Below are positions 22,671 to 34,411 of a stretch of 64,000 nucleotides of DNA, piece by piece (the first letter of the stretch is position 1; each line of letters opens with the position of its first letter). The DNA comes from Sanguinoderma infundibulare (lineage: Eukaryota; Basidiomycota; Agaricomycetes; Polyporales; Polyporaceae), in NCBI GenBank assembly GCA_032821775.1, contig JAVLRN010000003.1, forward strand, positions 1,860,001 through 1,924,000. Direction: 5' to 3'. Under the pieces are notes generated by a model. That model had not been told where the DNA came from. It saw only the letters and a list, made by a program, of their open reading frames with translations, and did no database searches. A program made the translations under genes and the position numbers.

Positions 22671-24087
22671 ACATCCCTCGCACTCGAACCCGCCATTTTA
22701 AGATTTGCACCCCATAGAACGCATCTCTCGCCTACACATCCATAATGGTCTGTACCCTGACTTCTCGACGCATTACCCCTCCATCCCTCGCCCTTCCCGC
22801 ATCTAGCCTTCCATACTCCTCGGCTACCCATCCCTCCCGCGACAGCTCCCGTCAGCCGTCGCTCCTCTCATTTACCCCGCCCGCCAACAGTTACCACAGT
22901 CTTCATCCCATTCCTTGGTCGTTGCCGTTTTCCCAAGGCTGACACATTGCTACCTGGGTTGCAGTATCCCTTCTTGTATACTTGGACTCTCATTGACATT
23001 TCCGCACCGTCCCGCCTCTCTGGGGCTCGCTCGTGTACCTGCTCTCATCGCCGTCCTCGCCTCCTCTCCCCCTCTCCTTGCCTACAGTTCTGATCCGCAT
23101 TACCCGTGTCTCCTTACACGTCCATCGCCGTCTCTTCCGTCATGTGTACAGCTTGTATGATCTCTGTCGTTGTTGTCTACCCTAGGCCCATCCCGGGGAT
23201 GCATTGCATACGTCATGTACAGCTCTCCCCTGCGGTTCGTAATTCCCACAAATAGTTATAACTTACATTCGCATCCACATCCAAACCCACGACCTTTAAG
23301 TAGAGCTACCGCCACGGCCGATGTCTCGTCCTTGACCTCCCCCCAGAGGCATGCCCGCTTTCATTGAATCGTTCAGCCGTTTCCGCCGCAATCACGCCTG
23401 CACACGCCACGGTACGTGTTTCAACTTTTACGCCCTTGAGCTAACATGGTCACTAGCCCCGGCGCGCCTACAATTGCGACAAAGTCTGCTTAATCCCGTA
23501 CACAGGCGCGACGGCCACGACCACGGACGCGTGCCCCGATCGAGCGTCGTCGGATGACCCTGTCACCAGCGTCCAGACCGCGCAAGAGGCCCCAGTGTCG
23601 TTCCTAACCGTGGTCATCAAGTGGTCATGGTCCTTGGCAGCTTCTGTGGCACCCAGACAACAGCGTTCTCTAGTCGCTCTGAATTGCGCGCGTGCGTCAC
23701 GCAATTGGATCTAGGCTCTCGTGCCTTGGATCCGGCTAATAACTACTTGTGCAATGCAGAGCTACGCCACCGCGTATGCACTCCAGATGACAACCTCGCT
23801 ATGCTGACTCGCGCACCTTCCTTCTTAGCTCCATGACTCCGGCGTAGCGTAATGAAACCCAACACCGTCCCCGCGCTGGACCTTCCGAGGCTTCTTCATT
23901 CTACGTCTCTCCCGCTGGCGGCTCCGACTGCATTCGCTCCCTTGAATTCTGAGTCTGGCTCCCCGCCTCTCCGCCTGAACCGTCCTCGTCCGTCAATTAA
24001 TTCAATACACGTCGTGCATCTTCATTGGTACACCGGGCCCACCGGTCCATCGCCTCATGGGTCCCAAACGCGCATGCAAGCACGCTC
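22671..24087. other. 1.4-kb convergent intergenic region
   Basis: This is downstream sequence of RHEB (+) and beta-mannosidase (-). The first 600 bases are pyrimidine-rich (CCCTCC, CTCGCC). A weak short candidate at 23351-23557 is listed separately. No other element was seen. Confidence 0.5.
23351..23557 (+). CDS. weak candidate small gene
   Basis: ATG at 23351 opens MPAFIESFSRFRRNHAC. It runs into a textbook intron (GTACGT at 23412, GAGCTAAC branch, CACTAG at 23456; 45 nt, in frame) and stops at 23557 whether or not it is spliced. The product would be 53 or 68 residues with no known motif. The splice-like signals are the only support. Confidence 0.15.
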   Translation: MPAFIESFSRFRRNHACTRHGTCFNFYALELTWSLAPARLQLRQSLLNPVHRRDGHDHGRVPRSSVVG

Positions 24088-27000
24088 TCAAGCGGACCCG
24101 TCGCCGAGGAACCGCGCGTGGACAGTGCGGCCCCCGAGGCCCCGGACGGCGACCGTCTGCGGATCATCTGGGACGAGGTCGATCGCCTGGTCGGACCACT
24201 GCGCATCCTGCTCGCCGTCGACGTCGAGGATGATACCCTTGATCGGCCTCTTTGTCGACAGCGTCACGCTCGCCCCATCGGCGCCCACGGCGACTTGCAG
24301 GCCGAGGTCGGCGCGGGGAGGGAAGTGGACGTACTTGAACGGCTCGGGCCTACAGAGTCATAGTCGGACAGCGCGAGAAGGGGGATGCACCACGAGAACG
24401 AGAAGAAGGAAGGTGGAGAGAAGAGAAGAGGGGCGCAGCAGAGTCGCGGGGTTCCGAGGTTCGAGGTTCGAGGTTCGCGAATCGCCAAAATTGAGCGCAT
24501 CGTCAGATGACGATGAAGTCAGGCCGGCCCAAGTGAGGAAGAAGCAGAGAAGGAAGAAGGTCAGTAAAAATTGCGAGCCGAAGAGAGCCTCGAGGAGGAC
24601 GTGCACCGCGCGGACGCTGTGAGAAGGAAACGCACCAATTCGAGTACTGCCCGAGAACGGTGCCGTCGGTGTCTAGCAAGCGCGCCGAGACGATGATCGT
24701 TTTTGGCACCTCGCTCGCCTTCGTGCGTCTGGGCTGTCCAGGGAGGGCGCCCTTCCACAGCTCAGTTGCCGCGTTGGGGGCGAGGACAACGTCCTGCGTG
24801 AAGCGCTCGCGCCAGTCCGAGGAGTCCAAGTCGAACGCGGTGACTTCGAGCTTGGCTTTCTTGATGTCGAGCGTCGCGTTCGTGCCCCAGATCTCCAGCA
24901 CGGTGTCGATGGTGAAGAAGGCCGCAGAGCGGTCGTCGGCGAACGTCTTGTGCTCCTTGCGCGTCATGCCGACCGTGAACGGCCGCAGTTCCCGCTTGAT
25001 GGCGAAGTACGCCGGTTTCGGGCGCAGGAAGTAATCCACGATGGCCCACGAAGTCACCGGCCAGCAGTCGTTGATCTGTCGCGTCACCGAGGAGCAGGTG
25101 CGTTCTTGTCAGCGTTTGTATTATTCGTGGTCATGCACGCCTCGGCGAGACGACTTCTCGGGCAGAAGCGACGCTCACCTGCCAGACGAGCGCGCCAGCC
25201 GTGTATTCCTTGCCTCTCCCCTTCCAGTTGCGACGCCATAGGCGGTACGCGGAAGCCAGGGTCTCGGCTTGCATAATTTGCGTGTAGTACACGTAACTAA
25301 AAGTGTTGCCCGTCAGAAGGTGGCCGCCAATCACGAATCAACTCGGAACAACTGACCTCTCGATGTCGAAAGCATGCTTGAAGTTCTCCACGAGATACAA
25401 CTGCCATAACCGAGGCCAGAGGGTCAAGTGAACAAAGGTGACTCTCACGAATGAATTGTCGACCCACCTCGATCCTGCGCTCGAACCCGTCCGCCTTGTT
25501 GTGGTTGCAATTAGTCCTGAAAAGTGTTCAGCGTGTACGTAACTTCTGGGACGTTAGCGCACACCTTGACTGAGGGTATCGCTCCGCCTTGTCACCTCCC
25601 AGCCAGTAGTCGACGGTACGGATGTTCGGGTACCCTTGCCTGAAAGCGTCCGAGGCGGTTAATATGCAACTCGGGGGAATGGCAATGTGCGCTGACATTC
25701 CAAACTCGGAGACAAACCGTCCTGCAAGGATGTCCCAGTTATGCCACGGCTCTTGAGATCCGTGCCAGACGTTCCCTGTGATATTGGTAAACATTACGCT
25801 CAAACACATCACATGTGCTCCGATCCCCCTTACATTGATGTAAATCGCCGTAATTCCTGTCCGTGGTGACCTTCCCGAAGCCGCTGTACGGGGAGCTGCG
25901 GTGGTAGTGGATGTCGCTCAAACGTTCGACGACCGACGGCAGAAGCCGCTCGTAGATGTAGCGTGCTGGGAAGTTCGTATCTCTAAAGTCCGATTTTTCA
26001 TCGGAATAATCAAGGTCCAGCTTGCACGACTCCGCGAGCTGATAATCTGTATGGCCCCATCGATCAATGTCACGCTCGACTCTCCGATTCGACGAAGCGG
26101 ACCTTCGTTGTTGCCAGCTGACGAATATTAGACGGCCAGTGAGTAGGTTGCCGGACATTTCGAGGGACGTTCTCGCTCACCGAAGATAACAATCGAAGGG
26201 TGGTGCCTGAGCCTCTTCACATTCTGTTCGGCCTCTACCTTCACCGACTTTGTAAACGAGTCGTATGCCGGGTACTGAACGGGATTAGCACATCATGAGA
26301 GCCACGAGGGGAGGCGTTCTTGATTTACCTGTCCACAGCCGAACATGAAGTCCTGCCAAACCAAAATGCCGAGCTCTGCACCAACATTCAGTCCACCTTC
26401 CCTGTGGACATGCGCAAACAACGAACCGTCGCAAATGTCGTAAAAGGCGTCCGCCTCATAGATTCCACCGCCCCAGACTCGTATCATGTTCTGGTTCCCA
26501 TCCACGAGGAGCTGCAGCCATTGCCGATACTTCTCAGCGGTTAACCTTCACAAACAGCACGACACGTTCATGTCAGTAGGGCGATGAACGTGTTGGCGTT
26601 TATCCATACCTGGTGAGGAAGGAGTCTGCAGGAATCCAGTTCGAACCTACACGGGCGCGATGAGTGGATTGTGCTACAGGGCGCGCGGTCATCTGGACAC
26701 GCACCACCGCAGAAGACTCTGATGTTGTTGATCTCGAAGAGGAACGACCGTCCTTCTTGTCCTTCCAGCTCATCCTGGACGACAACTGCGCGGCGGAACG
26801 CAAACTTTTGAGACTTCGAGTCAAAGAGTTGCCCGTTCTGAGTGAAGCACGCAATCAGGCTTCAATAGGGCTGGCGGAAGAGGCGACGTTGCACACGGAC
26901 CTTGTCGGTAATCTTGATCTCAACCGTGTAGATCGGGTGCTTGCCGTACCCCAGCGGGTACCAGAGGTCGAACGTGCCAGCTGAGAGCTTGAAGTGCGCC

Positions 27001-28142
27001 TCGGCACGGTCGCCCTTGATTGAGAGATTGCTTTGGCCGATCACTAGCTTGCCATCGGGGTCATTTACCCTGACGGTCGCGATGCTGTGGTCGCTCTTCG
27101 AGAGCTCGAATGCAACGTCGACGGCTGCACCAAGCTTTTCATCCACTCGTGCGCGAACGTCAACGTCGACGATGCGCATTGTGTAAACCTCAAGACGGAT
27201 TGGTTTCCATGGACCGACAGTCATCAGCACTGGACCTGCAGAAGACGAGCGTCAATGTAGAGAGAGAAATGGAGTTCAAGAGGGACTTGCCCCAGTCCCA
27301 TCCGTAGCTGCGCATATAAGATCAGCACTAGGGCAAATCGGGGAGGATGAACATGCATGCTCACTTGTACTGAGCCTTCCGTACATGCAGTCGACTTGAG
27401 TCTCCGTTCCATAGGTTCAGTTTACCGCGCTGCTGCTCGATCTCTCGACCCTAGCATTTGGTGAGCACTTCCATTGGGACACCTGAGTATGTGCGGTAGT
27501 ACCTTGCGGAATGCACTCGAGAAAGTGATGAGCAGGGTGTTCTCGCCCGCCTTGAGGTACTGCTTGACGGGCACTCGATGTCCGATGAACTGGTTCTCCG
27601 TCCTGGGAAGGTCAGCGGGAACACATGCATCTGGCATGCAGTAACTGACTCTAGGATTTTATGACCATTCTGGCAACAGACAAAGTGAGTGTTTTCGTCA
27701 CAACAAACCCGCACATCCTACTCACCAATTCGGCAACTGCAAAAGTATCGAGGCCATCGAAGACGAGATCGACGTTCTCCGCCGTGACCTCGGTTTCGCG
27801 CACGGTAAATATCGTCCTGAAGGCCCACTCCACCTCACCGATCCCTTCATGCATGCAATGACATCAACATCGGCCACGTCCACGAGCAGATCGCGAAACC
27901 ACTCACATTGCAAGTCCCACTCGTGAAGCCCAACGAACTGCGAGTCGGTGTGAGTGCACCAACCACCATCTTCAAAATAATGTTCGACGCACCGGGTCCG
28001 GTATTCGCTTGTGCTCGAGCAGTTCGACGTGGACCGTAGTCGGAAAGTTGCGCACCGGCAACCACTCCCCCTCTTTCACGATCTCGCCACCGCCGACCTG
28101 TGTGAACGACCACCCGGCGTGCAGATCCCTGGTCGTCGCCAT
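24088..28142 (-). CDS. beta-mannosidase, glycoside hydrolase family 2
   Basis: It removes terminal beta-1,4-mannose from manno-oligosaccharides by a retaining mechanism. The gene has many short introns. The product starts [19 protein letters not shown] and has no signal peptide, pointing to the intracellular (mndB-like) type. The GH2 sugar-binding domain ([38 protein letters not shown]) comes first. The immunoglobulin-like domain and the TIM barrel follow ([33 protein letters not shown]). The acid/base is in IFAGNNED, its exon boundary falling near 26105. The nucleophile is in FVSEFGMQ near 25707. [20 protein letters not shown] closes the barrel, then C-terminal beta domains end at TGA 24090-24088. 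No break was seen. It lies tail to tail with RHEB. Confidence 0.95.
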
Positions 28143-28481
28143 TGCGGATTGAGATGGTGAGTGTAACGCGCGAGTGCGAGTGTGCCCGACCTTGTGTATT
28201 TATTGGAGACGGTCAGTCAGCTGCTGAAGGAGAGAGACGAAAGAGCCGCCGAGGATTCGCCGGCCGGGCCCGATGTCCTGAGATCGCGATCGGACGTCAT
28301 TCCATTGCAATTTGCAACGCAGGTTCGTATCCTCGTGCTCTCTCGGTTTGAGTCATATACGTCTTGGGTCTTGCTTGGGTCCACTAGGATCATTTCTAAG
28401 TAGTACATATAGTATGAGCTTGAAAGCGTGATTATATCGACGTAGTACAGAGATCCAATCGCGCGCACGCGAGGTCGAAAC

Positions 28482-30420
28482 TCATGAGATGTAGCGGAAG
28501 CCCTCGGGCTTTCCCTCCTCCTGCTCCCTCTGGGCGAACTTGCGGTTCTCCCGCTCGAGGTGCAGCTTGAAGATGTAGCACATCACGATGCACAGGCCGT
28601 TGGTCGCTATGCAGATCGCGTACGAATGTTTGTACGTCGGCCCCCAGCTACTGGGCCACACGTATCTGTCGTGGGAGAACGGGTGGAGTGAGAAAGAACC
28701 CTTCACGTAGGACAACGACCGAAAAGAACAACCCCAGAGGGTCTTCGGAATGTAAAGAAGGGCTACTCACGATCCGGAGATATTGCCGAGCTGGCAGAGA
28801 GAGTTGATAAAGGCCAGCGCGACGGCGCGCTTCGAAGGCGGACGTGCGATCGTGTTGCTAATCCACGCCAGGAAGATGATGAAGCCGGCGTACGATTGCG
28901 CCATGAGGAACCTGCGAGACGCCATGTTAAAACCTCGGCAGAAGCGCAGATAAAAGTGGAGGGGACGCAACGCACAAGGAAATGTAGCGGGCCGGGAGGG
29001 CCATTGTCGACGCGGCGATAACGAAGCCGACGATGCCGAAGGCCAGCGGAATGGCGATGTGCCAGAACCGTTCGCGGGTCCGGTCAGAGTGTCTGCACAT
29101 GAGGAACGCGACGATGGTGGCGAACACCCACGGCGGCGCGGCCAGCAGGAGCGTGATCGTAGCGCTGTAGCCCATGGTGGCGCTAAGTGTCGGGAAGAAC
29201 GCATTGAAAGAGAGGGATATGACCATGCTGGTGAGAGCGAAGCCGAGCCACCAGACCTTCCAGTCCGAGATAGCCAGGTTGAAACCGTGGAAGCGTCCAC
29301 CGCTCTCGGTCTGCCCTTCGTCACCAACACCGATATCTTCTTCCATCCGTTTCTCGGCCAGGCGTACTTCCTCCGGACTCAGCCAAGTGTGCGATGTAGC
29401 CGGGAAGTCGGGGAGGATGAACATGGCGAGAATCGCGACAAACATAGTGAGACCACCCTCAATAAAGAACAACCACCTAAATCAAACCCTCGTCAGTGCA
29501 TCTGACGGGACTAGACATTGGAAACACGCACCTCCAAGCCGCATGCCCTAGCTTTCCCTCCATGCCATTGAGGATGCCAGAAGCAATGAGCGAACCGAAG
29601 GCATTGCTGATCAAACTCCCGCAGGAGAGAACTGCAGTGCGGACACCCAGCTCAGACCGCGTGTACCACTTTGACAACAAAAACAAAGCTCCAGGGAAGA
29701 AGGCAGCCTCTACGAATCCGAGGAAGAACCGGGTGAGGAGGGCGCCGATAAAACTGTTTTCGCTTCAGAAACCAACTCCATCGTATCTCGCATGCGTCTG
29801 AAACTCACCCGGTTGCGATTCCAGTCAAAGTGGAGATCATTCCCCAGATGACCATGCATACCGGGAGGTATATCGACGGCTTGCCGATGTAGTTCAGGAA
29901 CATGTTCCTGGAGGCGCGGCAGCAAACCAGTCAGGAAACCGTGTCACGTCTCAAGAACACATTTGAATCACTCACGAAGGAATCTGCATGAGAATATACC
30001 CGACATAGAGGATACTAAGCAGGGTGTTGAATTGTTGTCCCTTGAGGTGCAAGTCGTTCTCGAACCCGCGCAACCTTGCAGCTCTGCATGTCCATCTTTC
30101 GCATCAGCCCAACCCGTTGGTACTTGCGAGAGCGCGATAAGCTTACGATGCGTTATTACGATCGACCTACAGTGGAGTAAACGTCAGTTTACTAGCACAG
30201 CCAACGGAGCCGCAGATACACAAAGTAGGCAACTCACGTAGTTGAGAATGTAAATCACGATCAGGATGGACATCAGCGCGTCGAGCTTGCGGAGGAGCTT
30301 CTTCTCGAGCTTCTTCCTCGCCTCCGTCCCTCCAAACTCCTCGTCGCCTGTGTGATGCACCTCCCCCTCGACGTCCGGCACCCGGGTGTCATGTTCCTTT
30401 TCGATAGAATGCGTCGACAT
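28482..30420 (-). CDS. MFS transporter, Dal5/allantoate permease type (copy 1)
   Basis: This is a plasma-membrane proton-coupled carrier of the anion:cation symporter family. Members take up allantoate, ureidosuccinate, vitamins or other organic anions; the substrate here is unknown. The N-terminal cytosolic part contains EEFGGTEARKKLEKKLLRKLD, shared with the two copies at 34.4 and 36.7 kb. The first membrane helix ends YILNY, directly followed by a tiny exon IDRNN. Then come GQQFNTLLSILYVGYI, MQIPSN, RFFLGFVEAAFFPGALFLLS, WYTRSELGVR and ILPDFPATS. The second half has FNAFFPTLSATMG, RPPSKRAVALAF and YVWPSSWGPTYKHSYAIC, with a Lys/Glu-rich tail ending GFRYIS. About 500 residues and 12 predicted helices, complete. 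A TATA-like element lies 115 bases upstream. Confidence 0.92.
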
Positions 30421-30534
30421 GTTCGTTTTCGAGCCCAGGTCGTTTCGGGGAAGGCCGGGGGCGCGGAGGACGACAAACAGTCAGGAACGTCGGCGAGGAG
30501 GAGGACGAACAAACCCATCACGCACGGGGAGGAG

Positions 30535-30540
30535 CTTATA
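30535..30540 (-). promoter_or_regulatory. TATA-like box of MFS copy 1
   Basis: TATAAG on the minus strand lies about 115 bases before the ATG at 30420, a reasonable spacing for a fungal TATA box. Confidence 0.4.
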
Positions 30541-30910
30541 ACCGTCTGACCAGCTGGCGCTTCGAGGAAAGAGTCTAGAGAGAAAAGTGAGCATCCGCAG
30601 ACAATGAAGAGATGGTGGTCCCCCCAGTCCGATACCCGGCGGAGAAACATCCGGGCCTGGGGTGTGGGGAGGCCCACTGCTCGCTTCACTGCTCGTATTC
30701 CTTTTGCCGCCGCCACCATGTGCCTGGAATACACAGACGCGCTCGCGGGCTCTCAAACCTGCCTCCCGCTCGTCGGTCCTTCAAAGTTGTGCAGAAGGAT
30801 CGGCGCGGTCATCAATCCCCAATTGGCGGAGACCCAACACAATCGGCCCGCGAGAGCCGATATCCCGGCCTTGCGGAAAAACTGTCGGTCTCAGGTTCCC
30901 GAGCCCCGCG

Positions 30911-30924
30911 CCCCGCATGCGGGG
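30911..30924. promoter_or_regulatory. CCCCGC/GCGGGG palindrome, possible CreA/Mig1-type site pair
   Basis: The 14-base perfect palindrome CCCCGCATGCGGGG presents two head-to-head copies of a GCGGGG box, which fits the SYGGRG consensus bound by carbon-catabolite repressors CreA/Mig1. It lies 98 bases upstream of the editing-protein ATG and about 490 from the MFS ATG. Binding is inferred only. Confidence 0.35.
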
Positions 30925-31021
30925 TCTGGGGAGAGACACCACCAGTGCACACCTTTACATAACAGTAACAGCGACGCATACCCTTCGGGGAGAGGCATAC
31001 AGCTAGAAGATACAGTACAGC

Positions 31022-32761
31022 ATGGCCCCTACGCTCTTACTCGCCGCAGTGACCCCGCCAACGTACCACCGGATCGTCTCTCCTACGCTGACGATCCCCA
31101 CGGATCCGCGTCAGCCTATCCCGGTGGGGCTCCTCGCCTGTCAGCGTAAGTTAACATCTTGGCCCATTGCGCTAAATAGGATTAACCATTCCGTATTACG
31201 GCCGACCGGTTTAGGCGACCCCCTCCTGCGCGAGCTCGCGACGACGTCTGTCAGCTGCCGCGAGTCCCAGGCAGCCGCACCGCCCTCGAACGGGAGGGAG
31301 GGCAAGAAGAAGAAGGCCGCTTCTGCTCCGGCCGCGCCACTGCTCGAGATCGTACTCCACGACACCATCATCTTCCCCGAGGGCGGAGGACAGCCGTCGG
31401 ACATTGGCATCCTGACCAGCTCCGATGGCGAGCTCTGGGACGTCGTGGAGTCGAAGCGCCATGGAGGCCACGCCGTCCATTACGTCCGTCTCAAGCCCGA
31501 GCAGAAGCTCGAACATGCGCTCAAAGCCTTCTCGCCGGGCGCCCTCGTCGGTGTCTCTTTGGGGGAAGAAGGTTACAAGCGTCGGCTGGATCACGTACGT
31601 ACACCTTGTTCGCGATGTGCGCACACAAAGAATACCTAAATGAAGATCACTCACGATGTCGGCTGGCTAATGCTGTGTTCCGCTCACAGGCTTGCATGCA
31701 CACATCTCAGCACTTGCTCTCTGCCGTGCTCGAGAACAAGCTGAACCTCCCGACACTGGCGTGGTCACTCACCGCGTGCCCGACGCCGTCCTACGTCGAT
31801 CTTCCCCGGAGTCTTACCCCAGAGGAGATCGCGTTCACCCAAGAAGAATGCAACAAGCTCGTGTTCGAGGGCCGCAGCATCCACGTAGAGGTCGAGGAGC
31901 TCCACGCAGACAACAAGCTCTACGATACCCCGAGCGTAGGCATCCCCGACGACTACACCGGCGGCGTGAAGCGCACCGTCGTCATCGACGGCGTCGACCG
32001 CAACCCGTGCGTCCCCGTTCACCCCATTTCACGCCCAGACCCGATCTGACTCGGCAGCGATCCGCAGATGCTGCGGGACGCACGCCCCGACGATCCACAA
32101 CCTCCAGCTCTTCATCCTCCCCCAGATCGAGACCCTCGCGCGCTCGACCGGGTCCTCCGCGCGAATCTACTTCCTCGCGGGGCCGCGCCTCATCACGCAC
32201 CTCACGTCCTCGCACACCCTCCTCACCGCCACCGCCGGCGTCATGAGCTGCGGCGCGCCGCAGGTGCCCGAGCGCGTGCAGCAGGTCGTCGACGACCGCA
32301 AGAAGGCGTCCAAGCGCGTCGAGGACCTCGAAGCGGAGCTCGCCGGGTCCATCGCGGACCGCTTGCTCGCTTCTGCCACCGAGTCGGAGGGCCCCAAACC
32401 CCTGATGCTGCACGAGCATAGGACGGACGACTCGGTGAACGCATTGGGATTCTTGTCGGCGATTACGGCGGCGTTTGCGATCAGGGTCGCGGAGAGAGAC
32501 AAGGACGAGGCGAAGACGAAACCCTTCTTGCTCGTGTTGTCGTCGTCACCGTCCGCGCAGTCGAGTGCGAGCACGACTGTGGTACTCATCTTTGGTTCGG
32601 ATGACAAGCAGGTGAAGGAGGTTGGGGACGAGCTGAAGAACAAATTGAACGTTAGAGGTGGCGGTAAGGGCACACGATGGAGTGGGAAGTTCACTGGGGT
32701 GTGGAAGGACAGCCGGGAGGGCGTCGTGGTGGCAGGTATCCTCGATTCGGTGAAGATTTGA
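31022..32761 (+). CDS. alanyl-tRNA editing protein (AlaX/AARSD1-like)
   Basis: It hydrolyses Ser (or Gly) wrongly attached to tRNA-Ala, as a free-standing relative of the alanyl-tRNA synthetase editing domain. Four exons (31022-31145, 31215-31594, 31690-32006, 32068-32761) give 504 residues with all phases matching. The N-terminal family block is ACQRDPLLRELATTSVSC, followed by FPEGGGQPSDIG, typical of the editing fold. The zinc-binding motifs are DHACMHTSQHLLSA (HxxxH) and PCCGTHAPT (CxxxH); both are split by introns but intact. The C-terminal region carries helical linker sequences (DDRKKASKRVEDLEAEL) and a DHHA1-like domain ending GKFTGVWKDSREG. It starts divergently from MFS copy 1, with no obvious functional link. 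Confidence 0.93.
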
Positions 32762-32959
32762 TTTGAAGGGAACGTTAACAGCGGCAGCAGTTAGAGGGGG
32801 TGGAGCCTTGAAATCAACTCTGTTGTACGGTGCGTTAAGTGCGATTATGAAACAATTGGGGGGGAAGATATACAGGTCTATGTTACAACAAACCAAAGTG
32901 TACGAATGACGTGATGATGACCATATGTGCTTCGGATCAAAAGTTTATGTATGCGCGTA

Positions 32960-33864
32960 TTACTTGGGTTGAGTAGACCCGTCTTCAGCAGCGTGAATGG
33001 CCCCGGAGCTCTCTCCTCTGTCGCTGTACACTGACGCGGCTACAGGTCGTGGTCAGTGAAAAGACAATGGTCCAGAGTGCACGACCACTTACTATCGTTC
33101 TCTGGAAGTTCCCCACTCAAAGTCAAGCCCTCCACCTCCGAGACGCTGTCCGACGCTCCGTCGCTCAGTCCCCAATTCGTGTCCTCCATGCTGATGTTTG
33201 CCGCATGTTCTTCCCAAAAACGCAGGTCACCATCCGCCTCGACATCGAAGCCTTCCAGATTTGCGTCGGCGCCGACTGAAAGATCGTCGTCGATGTCCAT
33301 GTCGTCGAACACGGTCTCTGTCTCCATGACGCCATCAGAGTCGAAGAACCCATCGTCTTCGTCGTCCTCGTCATCTTCTTCGTCGTCTCCTGGGACGTAG
33401 TCGCCATCGGATGACTCGTTGTCGGAGTCTGACGGCGGCTTGATGGTGGAGAAAACGTGCCTGCAGGCTGGACAGCTGCCGTGCTACAGGAGAGTCTGGT
33501 GTTAAGTAGCCCGAGAAGACCGGAGACTGTGATTGGGACGACTCACCCTGCCGCGGATCCACTCAACCAAGCTGCAAGAGATAGGCCGTCAATGCTTTGA
33601 AACCACAAGCATTCCGTATGGTACACACCAGGCTCTGCAAAAGATGTGTCCACAGCCGACCAGCTTGGTTACTCCATTCGATTCGTCGGCATCGGAACCC
33701 GCTCCGAGCTCCTGAGCCTTGCCATCCAGAATTGCATCGAAGGGATTCAAGCATATGGGACACGAGTCGTCAACCGGTATGTCGGCTTTCGTGAGGGCGG
33801 CCAGTCGGGAAATGGCGAGCTGTATGCGCTCCTGGACCGTAAGATGGAGTTCTGCGACGTCCAT
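32960..33864 (-). CDS. RING-finger protein, probable E3 ubiquitin ligase
   Basis: The start MDVAELHLTVQERIQLA precedes a split but complete C3HC4 RING. It reads CPICLNPFD, then a spacer of about 25 residues, then VGCGHIFCRACLVEWIR and SCPACRHVF after joining exons. Such domains recruit E2 enzymes; the substrate cannot be read from sequence. The C-terminal half is strongly acidic (GDYVPGDDEEDDEDDEDDG; DDMDIDDDLSVG) and otherwise low in complexity. A last small exon after the donor GTAAGT extends the protein to a TAA at 32962-32960. No membrane segment was seen. It is divergent from MFS copy 2. Confidence 0.85.
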
Positions 33865-34411
33865 GGTCCGTTGCGTTCAAAAAGTTGCCAGAAGCTATCG
33901 TAAGCGAAGTTACTGGGGCGTCAAGGATTCATGGAGGCGTTGGGTGGGAGGGGCCCAAGCGATGAGGATAGAAAAGCGACGGCTCGGAGGACAGGAGCGG
34001 AGACCGGCGCTAAGCCGTGGAGGACTGACACAACGCGTAAACAAAGTTCGTGTTTGTCACGTGCGCGTGCTGGACTCGTCGCTTGCAAGCTGCCACGAAC
34101 ACTTATCCACACTCATCAGACCGTGACCCTCCCGTCGACCACCTCTCAGATCCCAGCTCTGGACACCATGTTCGCCAGCGTCGGCCCGAAACTTTATGGT
34201 CATGATGCTGCTTCTCGCTCTGTCCGGCACGGCTATTCTACGTCAAGCTTGCCCTCGTGACCTTCAGAAGCCGCACGCGACGTCCCCCATGAGCTCAGTC
34301 GCCCATGACTGCGCCCGCTTCCATACATTTATATGTCCCCATGTGTCTCGTATTCCCGTCGATTTCCACCCGTCTGTGCTTGTCGTGACTGAGGCCTGTC
34401 TAAGCTTCCCA
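33865..34411. promoter_or_regulatory. divergent promoter, RING gene / MFS copy 2
   Basis: The 547-bp region has a TTTATAT element at 34328-34334, 78 bases before the MFS start. No gene or RNA was recognised. Confidence 0.5.
34328..34334 (+). promoter_or_regulatory. TATA-like box of MFS copy 2
   Basis: TTTATAT lies 78 bases upstream of the ATG at 34412. Confidence 0.4.

Larger units (their letters stand above)
30421..31021. promoter_or_regulatory. divergent promoter, MFS copy 1 / alanyl-tRNA editing protein
   Basis: This 601-bp region separates two oppositely transcribed genes. It contains a TATAAG box for the MFS gene (minus strand, 30540-30535) and a perfect palindrome at 30911-30924. Long open frames here are spurious. 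Confidence 0.5.

Noticed and set aside
30604..31149. 181-codon plus-strand frame upstream of the editing protein
   Set aside because: It runs through a divergent promoter and out of frame into the first exon of the real gene; no protein features.
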